NCBI GenBank assembly: GCA_013003335.1
Contig: JABDJT010000056.1
Coordinates: 1 to 13,258 of the forward strand
Length of the DNA stretch: 13,258 bases
Reading direction: 5' to 3'
Origin: Verrucomicrobiales bacterium
GTDB taxonomy: Bacteria; Verrucomicrobiota; Verrucomicrobiia; Verrucomicrobiales; DEV007
Shown: one piece after another, positions 5,458-13,069 of the stretch
Layout of the letters: every line of letters starts with the position of its first letter
How positions within the stretch are numbered: the stretch's first letter is position 1
Translations under genes and position numbers: made by a program
Notes under the pieces: generated by a model
Seen by the model: only the letters and a program-made list of their open reading frames with translations
The model's database searches: none
What the model was told of the DNA's origin: nothing

Positions 5458-7077
5458 ATGCGGACTGTTTTCCAAAACGGGAAACCGTATCGTTTCCACG
5501 TGAATCGGATATTGGTCATCGGCGTGATTGTTGCGGGCTTCGCCACGCCCGGGCACGGGCAGGATTTGGCCCGGAAAATCGATGCTCTGATCGATGCCGC
5601 GAATGCCGAAGCCGGCCAGCCCGTGGCCGAAATCGCCGATGACGCCGAATTTTTCAGGCGGGTGAATCTCGATTTCTCGGGTGTGATCCCGACGGTGGAG
5701 GAATCGAAACAATTTCTCGCTGATACTGATCCGAACAAGCGCGCCAGAGCGATCGACCGGTTGCTCGGGGACACGGAAAACTACGCGCGGCGGATGCGGG
5801 AGGCTTTTCACGTGCACCTGATGGAACGGCGGGGCGAAAACAAGCTATGGCAGGCCTGGCTGGAAAAATCTTTCGCCGAAAACAAGCCATGGGACCAGAT
5901 CACCCGGGAGATCATCCGCGCGGATTTTCGGGATGAACCGAATCGCGGGGCGGCATTTTTTTATACGAAACGGCTCGAGAAATCGGGCCAGAATCCGACG
6001 GACTACCCGGGCCTCACGCGCGATGTGGGCCGGTTGTTCCTGGGCATAGATCTGCAATGCGCGGAATGCCACAACCACCGGCTGATCGACGATTACAACC
6101 AGATCGATTTCCAGGGGCTGTTTGCCGCGTTTTCCAACCTGACGCTGCTCCGCCTCGAGTATCCTGCGGTTGAGGAAAAGCTCATGAAATCGAAGCTGGA
6201 ATACGCCTCGGTTTTCACCGGCAAACCGCGCGAGGTCGCCCCAAGAATCCCGGGCCTCGGAGAAATCGAGGTGGCTGTTTTCGAGAAAGGCGAGGAATAC
6301 GTGCAGGTCCCGGATCGCAAGACAAAAACGCCCGGCGTCCCGAAATTCAGTCCGCTGACTGAGTTCGCGAAGCAGATTCCCGAGTCACCGAATTTTTCGA
6401 AAAACATGGCCAACCGCCTCTGGTTTCTGCTGATGGGGCGGGGCCTCGTCGAGCCGATGGATCAGTTCCACAGCGAAAATCAGGCCAGTCATCCCGAGCT
6501 TCTGGAATTACTGGGACAAGAATTCGCCACCAAAAAATTCGACATCAAGTGGCTGCTTCGCGAGCTGGCCCTGACGAAAACTTACCAGCGCGCCAGCCGT
6601 ATTCCGGAAGAAAAAGTCGCGCCGCCCGAGCGATTCGCCGTGGCCGTTCAGCGTCGGCTTTCCGCCGAGCAACTGATGTGGAGCACGATCCTCGCGACCG
6701 GCCACGAGCCTGACAACGTTCAGCTCGAAGACATCGAGCCGGAAGATGATGACGCCGATGAAATCCCCGGCCTGCGATCTCGGTTTCACGATGCCATGGC
6801 CAACGAGCCCAAGACGCCCGAGTATGAATTTTCTCCCTCGATGAAAAGCGCACTCCTCATGATGAACGACCCGGAAGTGTTGAAATTGATCGACGCGATG
6901 GCGGATGAAAACGCGACGGTCGACGGCCTGTATTTGCAAATTTTTTCCCGGCTGCCGGACGCGGATGAAAAGGCCGAATGGACAAAATTTTTAACCGAAG
7001 CCAAAGACCGGAGAGCCGCTGTGCGCGACCTGGCGTGGGCGATGTTGACGTCGACGGAATTTGTGGTGAATCATTGA
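5458..7077 (+). CDS. DUF1549/DUF1553 domain protein with CXXCH motif
   Basis: Large secreted PVC-type protein of unknown biochemical function. From ATG 5458 it is 539 residues. A hydrophobic segment near residues 16-30, after a basic N-terminus, ending at GHGQ, looks like a signal peptide. DUF1549 spans about 35-230 and contains DFSGVIPTVEESKQFL and LQCAECHNH, giving C201, C204 and H205, a CXXCH pattern that could hold c-type heme. DUF1553 spans about 310-539: NFSKNMANRLWFLLMGRGLV, ASHPELLELL, RRLSAEQL, SALLMMNDPEV, and the terminal WAMLTSTEFVVNH. An acidic patch (about 422-435) is notable. The first in-frame start (TTG 5443) lies inside a hairpin repeat, so ATG 5458 is preferred. The gene lies 1 bp from the DUF1501 gene and is surely co-transcribed with it. 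Confidence 0.92.
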   Translation: MRTVFQNGKPYRFHVNRILVIGVIVAGFATPGHGQDLARKIDALIDAANAEAGQPVAEIADDAEFFRRVNLDFSGVIPTVEESKQFLADTDPNKRARAIDRLLGDTENYARRMREAFHVHLMERRGENKLWQAWLEKSFAENKPWDQITREIIRADFRDEPNRGAAFFYTKRLEKSGQNPTDYPGLTRDVGRLFLGIDLQCAECHNHRLIDDYNQIDFQGLFAAFSNLTLLRLEYPAVEEKLMKSKLEYASVFTGKPREVAPRIPGLGEIEVAVFEKGEEYVQVPDRKTKTPGVPKFSPLTEFAKQIPESPNFSKNMANRLWFLLMGRGLVEPMDQFHSENQASHPELLELLGQEFATKKFDIKWLLRELALTKTYQRASRIPEEKVAPPERFAVAVQRRLSAEQLMWSTILATGHEPDNVQLEDIEPEDDDADEIPGLRSRFHDAMANEPKTPEYEFSPSMKSALLMMNDPEVLKLIDAMADENATVDGLYLQIFSRLPDADEKAEWTKFLTEAKDRRAAVRDLAWAMLTSTEFVVNH

Positions 7078-7078
7078 A

Positions 7079-8347
7079 ATGAGCCTTTGCACGCCAGCTG
7101 AACACAGCTTTTCCCGCCGCCAGATCCTCGGCGCGATGGGATCAGGCGCGGCGTGTGGATTGATGCATCCGGCGATCGCGAACGAGATCGCGAAGAACAA
7201 CAAGCAGGTGCTGTTCGTGTGGCTGGATGGCGGAATGTCGCAGTTTGAAAGCTGGGATCCGAAGCCGAACACGCGATTCGGCGGGCCGTTCCGAACGATC
7301 CCGACGGCGCTCCCAGGCGTGCATTTTTGCGAGCTGATGCCGCGCATGGCGAAGCTGGCGGACAAGTTGTCGATCGTGCGGAACATGCACACCCAGGACA
7401 ATTCTCACTCGGCCGGCGTTCCGCGAATCTTGCGGGGCGACCCGGCGAATCGCGGGGTGACGTATCCGTATTTCGGCTCGGCTGTCTCGAAGCTGCTCGG
7501 TCCGGGGGAAAGCGGGTTGCCGCCGTATGTCTGGATCAAGCCGGGAAGCGGCGGATTCAAACCGGAGAACGCCGGATTTCTCGGACCGAAACACGGGGCG
7601 ATTGCGTTTGGCGACGGCAAGCCGCCGGAGAATTTTTCGCGACCGGAGACGATTTCGGATGAGCAGGATGAATTGCGAAATGAGTTGCGGCGCCGTTTCA
7701 GCGATCGCTTTGCGAAGGGGCGGAAACCGACGGCGAACGAGGCGCAAAGCTACGTGTACGACATGGCGCGAAAGCTGATGTCCCGGGCCGATTTGTTCGA
7801 CACGACGAAACTGCCGGAGCGCGATCTCGATCGATACGGCCGGACCGAGCTGGGCCAGCACATGCTCGTCGCGCGGAACATGCTTGAGGCCGGGGTGCGG
7901 TTTGTGCAGGTCACCAGCTACGGCTGGGATACCCACGGCGATCATTTCAACGGGTCGGCATCGCTGATTCCGAAATTCGACATGGCGTTCGCGTCGATCC
8001 TCGAAGACCTCGAAGAACGCGGTATGCTGGACAACACGCTTGTGATTGCGATGAGCGAATTCGGCCGCACGCCGCGAATCAACGGCCATCACGGCCGCGA
8101 TCATTATCCGGAAGCCTGGTCGATGGTGATGGCGGGGACGGGACTCGTGCCCGGAGCGGTGATCGGCGCGACCGATGCCGAGGGAATCTACGTCGACGCG
8201 CCCCAAGGCCACGACATCGGCTCGGTGTTCCACACCTGGTATCACGCCCTCGGGATCAATTCGATGAAGGAGGAGTTTTACAACGCCGATCAGCCCCTGC
8301 CGATGGCGCATCACGAAATGGAACCGATCCGGGAGGTGCTGGCATGA
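7079..8347 (+). CDS. DUF1501 domain protein, Tat-like signal
   Basis: A 422-residue member of DUF1501, a family placed in the alkaline-phosphatase/sulfatase-like fold; no substrate is known. SFSRRQILGAMGSGAACGLM (residues 10-29) resembles a twin-arginine signal (Arg13-Arg14), implying export in folded form. Family blocks are WLDGGMSQFESWDPKP (48-63, in place of the usual GGPSH-type motif), WDTHGDHF (283-290), MSEFGRTPRING (325-336) and GRDHYP (339-344). His/Asp residues in these blocks could bind metal. The gene starts 1 bp after the DUF1549/DUF1553 stop and overlaps the WD40 start by ATGA (8344-8347). It is shorter than the second DUF1501 in this window (494 residues) and clearly divergent from it. 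Confidence 0.93.
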   Translation: MSLCTPAEHSFSRRQILGAMGSGAACGLMHPAIANEIAKNNKQVLFVWLDGGMSQFESWDPKPNTRFGGPFRTIPTALPGVHFCELMPRMAKLADKLSIVRNMHTQDNSHSAGVPRILRGDPANRGVTYPYFGSAVSKLLGPGESGLPPYVWIKPGSGGFKPENAGFLGPKHGAIAFGDGKPPENFSRPETISDEQDELRNELRRRFSDRFAKGRKPTANEAQSYVYDMARKLMSRADLFDTTKLPERDLDRYGRTELGQHMLVARNMLEAGVRFVQVTSYGWDTHGDHFNGSASLIPKFDMAFASILEDLEERGMLDNTLVIAMSEFGRTPRINGHHGRDHYPEAWSMVMAGTGLVPGAVIGATDAEGIYVDAPQGHDIGSVFHTWYHALGINSMKEEFYNADQPLPMAHHEMEPIREVLA

Positions 8348-9435
8348 GTGAAGAAGTAGTAGCTTTCGAGCCCAAACCGATCGGAACGATCACGCCGGAA
8401 TGTGCGCTGACGACGGTGCGCTATTCGCCGTGCGGACGTGTTTTGGCGGGGACGGGATTTGATCAGGCAATTCATCGTTGGGATTTGGCGAAGATGGAAA
8501 ATCCGGGCGACGAGAAAATGTTTGCGGTTCCCGGTTTGGAAAAAGTGAACGGCCATAACGGCTTTGTTTCGGGGCTCGAATTTCATCCTAAACGCGAAAT
8601 CGCCTTTTCCGCCGACTCGTGGGGACAACTGAAAGCCTGGCCGTATCTCGCGGAAAAGCCGGAGCCGATTTGGGCGCTGCCGGAGGCTCACGACGGCTGG
8701 CTGCGCGATCTCGCGATTGGCGATGACGGCGACTGGATCGCAACCTGCGGCCGCGACGGGATCTGCCGGATTTTTTCGACGATCGACGGTGGTTTGCTTG
8801 CCAAATTTGGCGGACACGACGGCGAAGATGTTTTTGCAATCGCGGTTCATCCGTCGGGAAAATGGGCGGTCAGCGGTGATTTGCGCGGCCGAATTTTACA
8901 GTGGGAAGTGAAGACCGGGAAGATCGTGCGCGAATTCGACGGTGCGGATTTTCACACGCTGCATCGCCTGCAGGATTTGGCCGGGCTGCGAAAACTCTAT
9001 TTTTCCCCCGACGGCAATACCCTGATTGCCGGCGGCTCGCTCCCGACGGGCGGCGCGAATTTCCGCGGCCGCGCGCATGTTCGGATGTTTGATTTCGAAA
9101 GTGGAAAAGTCGCTCAAGACGTCGTGATTGGCGACGAAGCGAAAGACGTGTTCGCCCACGACGTGGCGCTGCATCCGGAGGGCTGTCTTGTTGCTTGCAC
9201 GACCGGCCAGAGTGGCAGCGGGAACCTGATTCTGCATCGCCCGGGTGAGGAGGAACCGATTTTCAAATCGAACAAGGGCACCATCAACTGCCACGGCCTC
9301 GCGCTTTCGCCGGATGCAAAACAGGTCGCTGTTTCCGCGACGAATCGGGGCTCGAATGCGAACGGCCGGCGTTTGGACAAGGAGGGGAATTACCCGCACA
9401 ATCATTCGCCGATTTTCCTGTTCGAGTTGGTGTAA
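8344..9435 (+). CDS. WD40 repeat protein, single seven-bladed propeller
   Basis: A 363-residue protein that reads almost entirely as WD40 repeats, enough for one seven-bladed beta-propeller. Blades are near 22-48 (ends IHRWDL), 70-100 (LKAWPY), 115-145 (CRIFST), 157-188 (ILQWEV), 204-251 (VRMFDF), 270-298 (LILHRP region) and 313-362 (IFLFEL). GH-type starts appear at Gly70-His71, His116 and Gly157-His158. No signal peptide or other domain is seen, although both upstream partners look exported. Such propellers usually mediate protein-protein contacts. The ATGA overlap with the DUF1501 gene implies translational coupling and points to a complex with it. Its stop codon overlaps the start of hairpin repeat copy 3. 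Confidence 0.9.
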   Translation: MSEEVVAFEPKPIGTITPECALTTVRYSPCGRVLAGTGFDQAIHRWDLAKMENPGDEKMFAVPGLEKVNGHNGFVSGLEFHPKREIAFSADSWGQLKAWPYLAEKPEPIWALPEAHDGWLRDLAIGDDGDWIATCGRDGICRIFSTIDGGLLAKFGGHDGEDVFAIAVHPSGKWAVSGDLRGRILQWEVKTGKIVREFDGADFHTLHRLQDLAGLRKLYFSPDGNTLIAGGSLPTGGANFRGRAHVRMFDFESGKVAQDVVIGDEAKDVFAHDVALHPEGCLVACTTGQSGSGNLILHRPGEEEPIFKSNKGTINCHGLALSPDAKQVAVSATNRGSNANGRRLDKEGNYPHNHSPIFLFELV

Positions 9436-9486
9436 AAACGAACCAACAGGGTATGTTCGCCAAACCAACCCTGTTTGTTCGTTTTT
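9434..9486. terminator. Hairpin repeat copy 3, symmetrical terminator-like structure
   Basis: The core is 9446-9474: ACAGGGT 9446-9452, ACCCTGT 9468-9474, inner GTT/AAC around the loop. Here the arms extend outward with a single mismatch (C9444 opposite T9476): AAAAACGAAC (9434-9443) pairs with GTTCGTTTTT (9477-9486). This gives 18 pairs in 19 positions. The A-run and T-run at the ends mean that either strand reads stem followed by U-tract, so it could terminate transcription in both directions. It sits between the WD40 stop and the HupE-like start, and may uncouple the last gene from the cluster. Confidence 0.65.
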
Positions 9487-9488
9487 CG

Positions 9489-10586
9489 ATGTACCGCCTG
9501 ATCTGCCTCCTTTTTCTCCTGGCTGCCGCTCCCGTTTTTGCCCACAAAGTCACGGCGGTAAGCGGGCTGACGGATCTGGAGACGAAGGAAGGGACCTACC
9601 GGGTGGAATTGAAAATGGAGGTCCAGCCGACAGGCGATCCGAACATTGATGACCAGATTTCGCCGGAGCAGGCAGCCCAAACGTTCGCCGAGGAAGTGGT
9701 GGTCATTTATTTCGACGATAGTGAACAGAAGCCGAAAATCGACACACGCGTCGAATCAATGAGCGATGATCAGACGCCGGTGGAGTTGCAGCGGAAAGCG
9801 GTTTTTGTGGGTTTGTCAGGAAAAATTCCGGAAGGAGCGGGTGCGTTTATGCTTTACGTCCGGGAGACGACGGATGTTTCGGTGATCATGTTGATCCGAA
9901 AAGACGGGAAGGCGGAGCGGCGTTTCCAGGTGCTGTATCCGGGAGATTTTGGACGTCCGGTGGCGCTGGAAGAATCGGGGGAGACGGCTCCCGAAGCCGG
10001 GGAAACGGAATCGGGAGAGGAGGCGGCTGAGGCCGGGCCGATCGATTGGGTGAAGACTGGATTTTTGATAGTGTTGCCGGACGGGACGATTCACTGGATT
10101 TTCGCGGTATCGCTTTTGCTGCTGACCTTGAAATTGCGACCCGTGATCCGGCAGGTGGCGGTTTTCGTCGTCGCTCATTCCCTGGGCCTGGCGCTGGTCG
10201 CCTTTCAGGTAGTGGATGTCGCGCTTGAGTCGTCCATAGTGATGATGGGGCTTGGAATCGCGTATGTCGGGGTTGAAACGATGATGACGGAAAACCTGAA
10301 GCCGTGGCGATTGCCGGCTCTCGGCGTCTTCGGGCTGTTTCACGGCTTTGCACTGGGAAAATCGCCGTCTTTTGAAGCGATGCTTGTCGCAGCCGGAGAA
10401 GATTTGGCCCCGACGATCGGAGCGGGGATCGGGATCGAGCTGGCGTTCGTGGTGGTGTGGGTGGCCGGATTATTTGTGCTGCGAATCCTGACGCGGCAGG
10501 ACTGGTTCCGGAAACAGTTTGTGCAGCCGGCCTGTGCGATTTTGACCGGTGCGGGGCTGTATTGGTCGATCAGTCCGTTTTTGTAG
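9489..10586 (+). CDS. HupE/UreJ-like membrane protein, divergent
   Basis: Membrane protein resembling the HupE/UreJ family, whose members are proposed nickel/cobalt permeases or hydrogenase/urease accessory proteins. From ATG 9489 it has 365 residues. A signal peptide (MYRLICLLFLLAAAPVFA) leaves a mature N-terminus beginning His-Lys. A soluble domain of about 140 residues and an acidic linker (about 160-183) follow. Six hydrophobic segments follow, near 190-214, 219-242, 247-265, 275-290, 310-333 and 345-362. Family hallmarks kept are AHSLGLALV (His230) and GLFHGFALG (His285). The usual H...G.DHLLFLL motif is degenerate, reading GTIHWIFAVSLLLL, and keeps only His202. An in-frame ATG at 9453 lies inside the hairpin repeat and would add 12 residues ahead of the signal peptide; ATG 9489 is preferred. 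No hydrogenase or urease genes are nearby, so metal transport is doubtful. Confidence 0.75.
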   Translation: MYRLICLLFLLAAAPVFAHKVTAVSGLTDLETKEGTYRVELKMEVQPTGDPNIDDQISPEQAAQTFAEEVVVIYFDDSEQKPKIDTRVESMSDDQTPVELQRKAVFVGLSGKIPEGAGAFMLYVRETTDVSVIMLIRKDGKAERRFQVLYPGDFGRPVALEESGETAPEAGETESGEEAAEAGPIDWVKTGFLIVLPDGTIHWIFAVSLLLLTLKLRPVIRQVAVFVVAHSLGLALVAFQVVDVALESSIVMMGLGIAYVGVETMMTENLKPWRLPALGVFGLFHGFALGKSPSFEAMLVAAGEDLAPTIGAGIGIELAFVVVWVAGLFVLRILTRQDWFRKQFVQPACAILTGAGLYWSISPFL

Positions 10587-10636
10587 GGAGGGGAATCAGT
10601 TGCGCGGGCGGCGATTTCGGGATTTCTTAAAAGACC

Positions 10637-11578
10637 ATGGTCCAACTCGCCTCCACAGACCTGCGGGAAGAAATTCTCGCTCTGAAAGAAGAACGGAATG
10701 CCGTCATCCTGGCGCACAATTACCAAATTGGTCCGATCCAGGATATCGCGGATTACGTGGGAGACTCACTGGGCCTGTCCTTCCGCGCCCGCGAAACGGA
10801 AGCGGAGGTGATTGCCTTTTGCGGGGTGCATTTCATGGCGGAGACGGCGAAAATCATCAACCCGCAAAAGACGGTTGTGCTGCCCGATAAGGATGCAGGC
10901 TGTTCGCTGGAGGAAAGCTGCCCGGTCGATGAGTTGGATGCGTTTTTGAAAGAGAACGTGGAGAAAAATTATTACGTGATTTCCTACATCAATTCTTCAG
11001 CCGGTGTGAAAGCCCTTTCGGATGTGATTTGCACGAGCGGCAATGCCGTGAAGATCGTGGAGTCGGCGCCGGAAGACCGGCCGATCCTTTTTGTGCCGGA
11101 TCAGAATCTCGGCGAATGGGTGGCTGCTCAAACGGGACGGAAAATGGATTTCTGGCAGGGGAACTGTTACGTTCATGTGGAGTTCACCCGCGACAGCATT
11201 TCGCGGATCAAGGGCGAGTATCCGGGTGCTCCGGTCGTGGCGCACCCCGAATGCACGACGGCTGTCCGGCTGCTGGCCGATGAAGTTTGTTCCACGGAGA
11301 AAATGGTGAATTTCTGCCGCGAACAAACCGCGGATAACATCATCGTCGTCACCGAAGCGGGAATGCTCCACCGGTTGCAGAAGGAGGTGCCGGGCAAGAA
11401 CCTGATTCCCGGTCCGACGGACCGCTGCGCGTGTTCGGAGTGCCGCTACATGAAAATGAACACGATGGAAAAGCTCTACTCATGTCTCGATAAACTGGAG
11501 CCCGAAATCACGATGGACGAGGAACTGCGGAAGCGTGCCGAGGCGCCGATTTTGCGGATGCTGGAACTGAGCGAGTGA
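10637..11578 (+). CDS. nadA: Quinolinate synthase NadA
   Basis: Cytoplasmic [4Fe-4S] enzyme that condenses iminoaspartate with dihydroxyacetone phosphate to quinolinate in de novo NAD synthesis. Its 313 residues match the short, archaeal/Thermotoga-like form. Signatures are AHNYQ (26-30), FCGVHFMAETAKIINP (61-76), DAGCSLEESCP with Cys89, WQGNCYVH with Cys177, HPECT (203-207), and the CACSECRYMKMNT block with Cys264, Cys266 and Cys269. Cys89, Cys177 and one of the last trio (probably Cys269) should be the cluster ligands. No nadB or nadC is in the window. The gene begins 50 bp after the HupE-like gene, so it may share a transcript. The start is ATG 10637 with only a weak upstream purine stretch. 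Its stop is 4 bp from the convergent DUF1501 stop. Confidence 0.97.
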   Translation: MVQLASTDLREEILALKEERNAVILAHNYQIGPIQDIADYVGDSLGLSFRARETEAEVIAFCGVHFMAETAKIINPQKTVVLPDKDAGCSLEESCPVDELDAFLKENVEKNYYVISYINSSAGVKALSDVICTSGNAVKIVESAPEDRPILFVPDQNLGEWVAAQTGRKMDFWQGNCYVHVEFTRDSISRIKGEYPGAPVVAHPECTTAVRLLADEVCSTEKMVNFCREQTADNIIVVTEAGMLHRLQKEVPGKNLIPGPTDRCACSECRYMKMNTMEKLYSCLDKLEPEITMDEELRKRAEAPILRMLELSE

Positions 11579-11582
11579 TTCG

Positions 11583-13067
11583 TTAGGCGAGGATCGGCTT
11601 CACGACTTTCCCGTGGACGTCGGTGAGGCGGTAGTGCCTGCCCTGGAAGAAGTAGGTCAGCTTTTCGTGATCGAATCCCAGTTGGTGCAGGATCGTCGCA
11701 TTTAGATCGTGGACGTGTACTCCGCTGCTTTCGCGGTCCACGATGTTGTAGCAAAAGTCATCGGTTTCCCCGTAGCGCATCCCGCCCCGAATACCGGCCC
11801 CGGCGAGGTAGATCGAAAAGCAGCGCGGATGGTGGTCGCGGCCGTAGCGGTCCGGGTTGCCCTGCTTGTAAACGGTCCGTCCGAATTCTCCGCCCCAGAC
11901 GATCAGGGTGTCGTCCAGCATTCCGAGTCGCTTCAAATCCTGCACCAGCGCGGCGGAACCCTGGTCGACCTCTTTCGCGATTGTGGGGTGCCGACCCGGG
12001 AGATTCGAGTGGTGATCCCAGCCCCGATGATAAATCTGGATGAAGCGCACGCCGCGCTCGGCAAGTCGGCGGGCGAGCAGGCAGTTCGCGGCATGGGTTC
12101 CGGGCACCTTCGAGTCGGGGCCGTAAAGATCGAACGTGGAGTCCGGTTCATCGGAAACATCGGTCAATTCCGGCACGGACATTTGCATTTGATAGGCCAT
12201 TTCATAAGCCGAGATGCGCGTCTGGATTTCCGGATCCCCGACGGATTGAAAGCGTTCTTCATTCAGAGCGGCGATGTCATTGAGCAGGCGACGTTTCTCA
12301 GCGAGGCTGGTTCCGGCGGGGTCATTGAGATACAGCACCGGGTCGCCAGCCGAGCGCAGTTTCACGCCCTGGTGATTGCTCGGTAGAAAACCGGGCCCCC
12401 ACAGCCGGGAGTAGATCGGCTGAGCCTGCGAATCCGTGTTCTTGTCGAGGAGGACGACGTAAGCCGGCAGGTCGGCCGATTCAGACCCGAGACCGTAGCT
12501 GGCCCAGGCACCAAGGGACGGGCGCCCCGGTTGCTGATGGCCGGTTTGGAAAAAGGTAATGGCCGGATCATGATTGATCGCCTCCGTGTACATCGAATTG
12601 ATGATGCAAATGTCGTCGGCGATTTTTCCGTGATGCGGCATCAGGTCACTGATCCACTGCCCGCTCTTCCCGTATTGCTGGAAGGGGACGAAACTTTTGG
12701 CGACCGGAAAGGATTTCTGCCGCGAGGTCATCCCGGTCAGTCGCTGGCCCTGGCGGATGGAATCGGGAAGTTCTTTCCCGTCGAGCTTTTCGAGCGACGG
12801 CTTGTAATCAAAGGTCTCCATCTGGCTGGGAGCCCCGGATTGGCAGAGATAAATGACGCGCTTGGCCCGGGCCGGAAAATGGGTCGGCCCGGTTTGGCCG
12901 GGCGGATAACCCGGGCCGTTGTTGGCAGCGAGCGACTTCGCTTGGGATTCTGCTTTTGCCGAAGAACCCAGCATTGCGAGGGCAGCGGACCCGAGGCTCA
13001 CCCGGCTGGTATCCCGGAGAAAATGCCGGCGTGTCAGGTTCAGGCGAAATTCGTCAAAGGGGTTCAT
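11583..13067 (-). CDS. DUF1501 domain protein, second copy, Tat-like signal
   Basis: A full-length DUF1501 protein of 494 residues (alkaline-phosphatase-like fold; function unknown). TRRHFLRDTSRVSLGSAALA (12-31) looks like a twin-arginine export signal. Blocks in order are GAPSQMETFDYKP (78-90), WDHHSNLP (350-357), GGEFGRT (392-398), GRDHHP (409-414), and the typical C-terminus HVHDLNATILHQLGFDHEKL (451-470) followed by FFQGRHYRLTDVHG. This terminal block is much clearer than in the first DUF1501 (7079-8347), so the two are distant paralogues rather than a recent duplication. The start ATG 13067 lies 2 bp after the stop of the upstream DUF1553 gene, the standard PVC pairing. It converges on nadA with a 4-bp gap. 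Confidence 0.94.
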   Translation of the reverse strand: MNPFDEFRLNLTRRHFLRDTSRVSLGSAALAMLGSSAKAESQAKSLAANNGPGYPPGQTGPTHFPARAKRVIYLCQSGAPSQMETFDYKPSLEKLDGKELPDSIRQGQRLTGMTSRQKSFPVAKSFVPFQQYGKSGQWISDLMPHHGKIADDICIINSMYTEAINHDPAITFFQTGHQQPGRPSLGAWASYGLGSESADLPAYVVLLDKNTDSQAQPIYSRLWGPGFLPSNHQGVKLRSAGDPVLYLNDPAGTSLAEKRRLLNDIAALNEERFQSVGDPEIQTRISAYEMAYQMQMSVPELTDVSDEPDSTFDLYGPDSKVPGTHAANCLLARRLAERGVRFIQIYHRGWDHHSNLPGRHPTIAKEVDQGSAALVQDLKRLGMLDDTLIVWGGEFGRTVYKQGNPDRYGRDHHPRCFSIYLAGAGIRGGMRYGETDDFCYNIVDRESSGVHVHDLNATILHQLGFDHEKLTYFFQGRHYRLTDVHGKVVKPILA

Positions 13068-13069
13068 GT

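Noticed and set aside
7142..8314. 390-codon minus-strand open frame opposite DUF1501
   Set aside because: No family motifs, Arg/His-rich composition, and complete overlap with a well-supported gene. The openness follows from GC-biased third positions.
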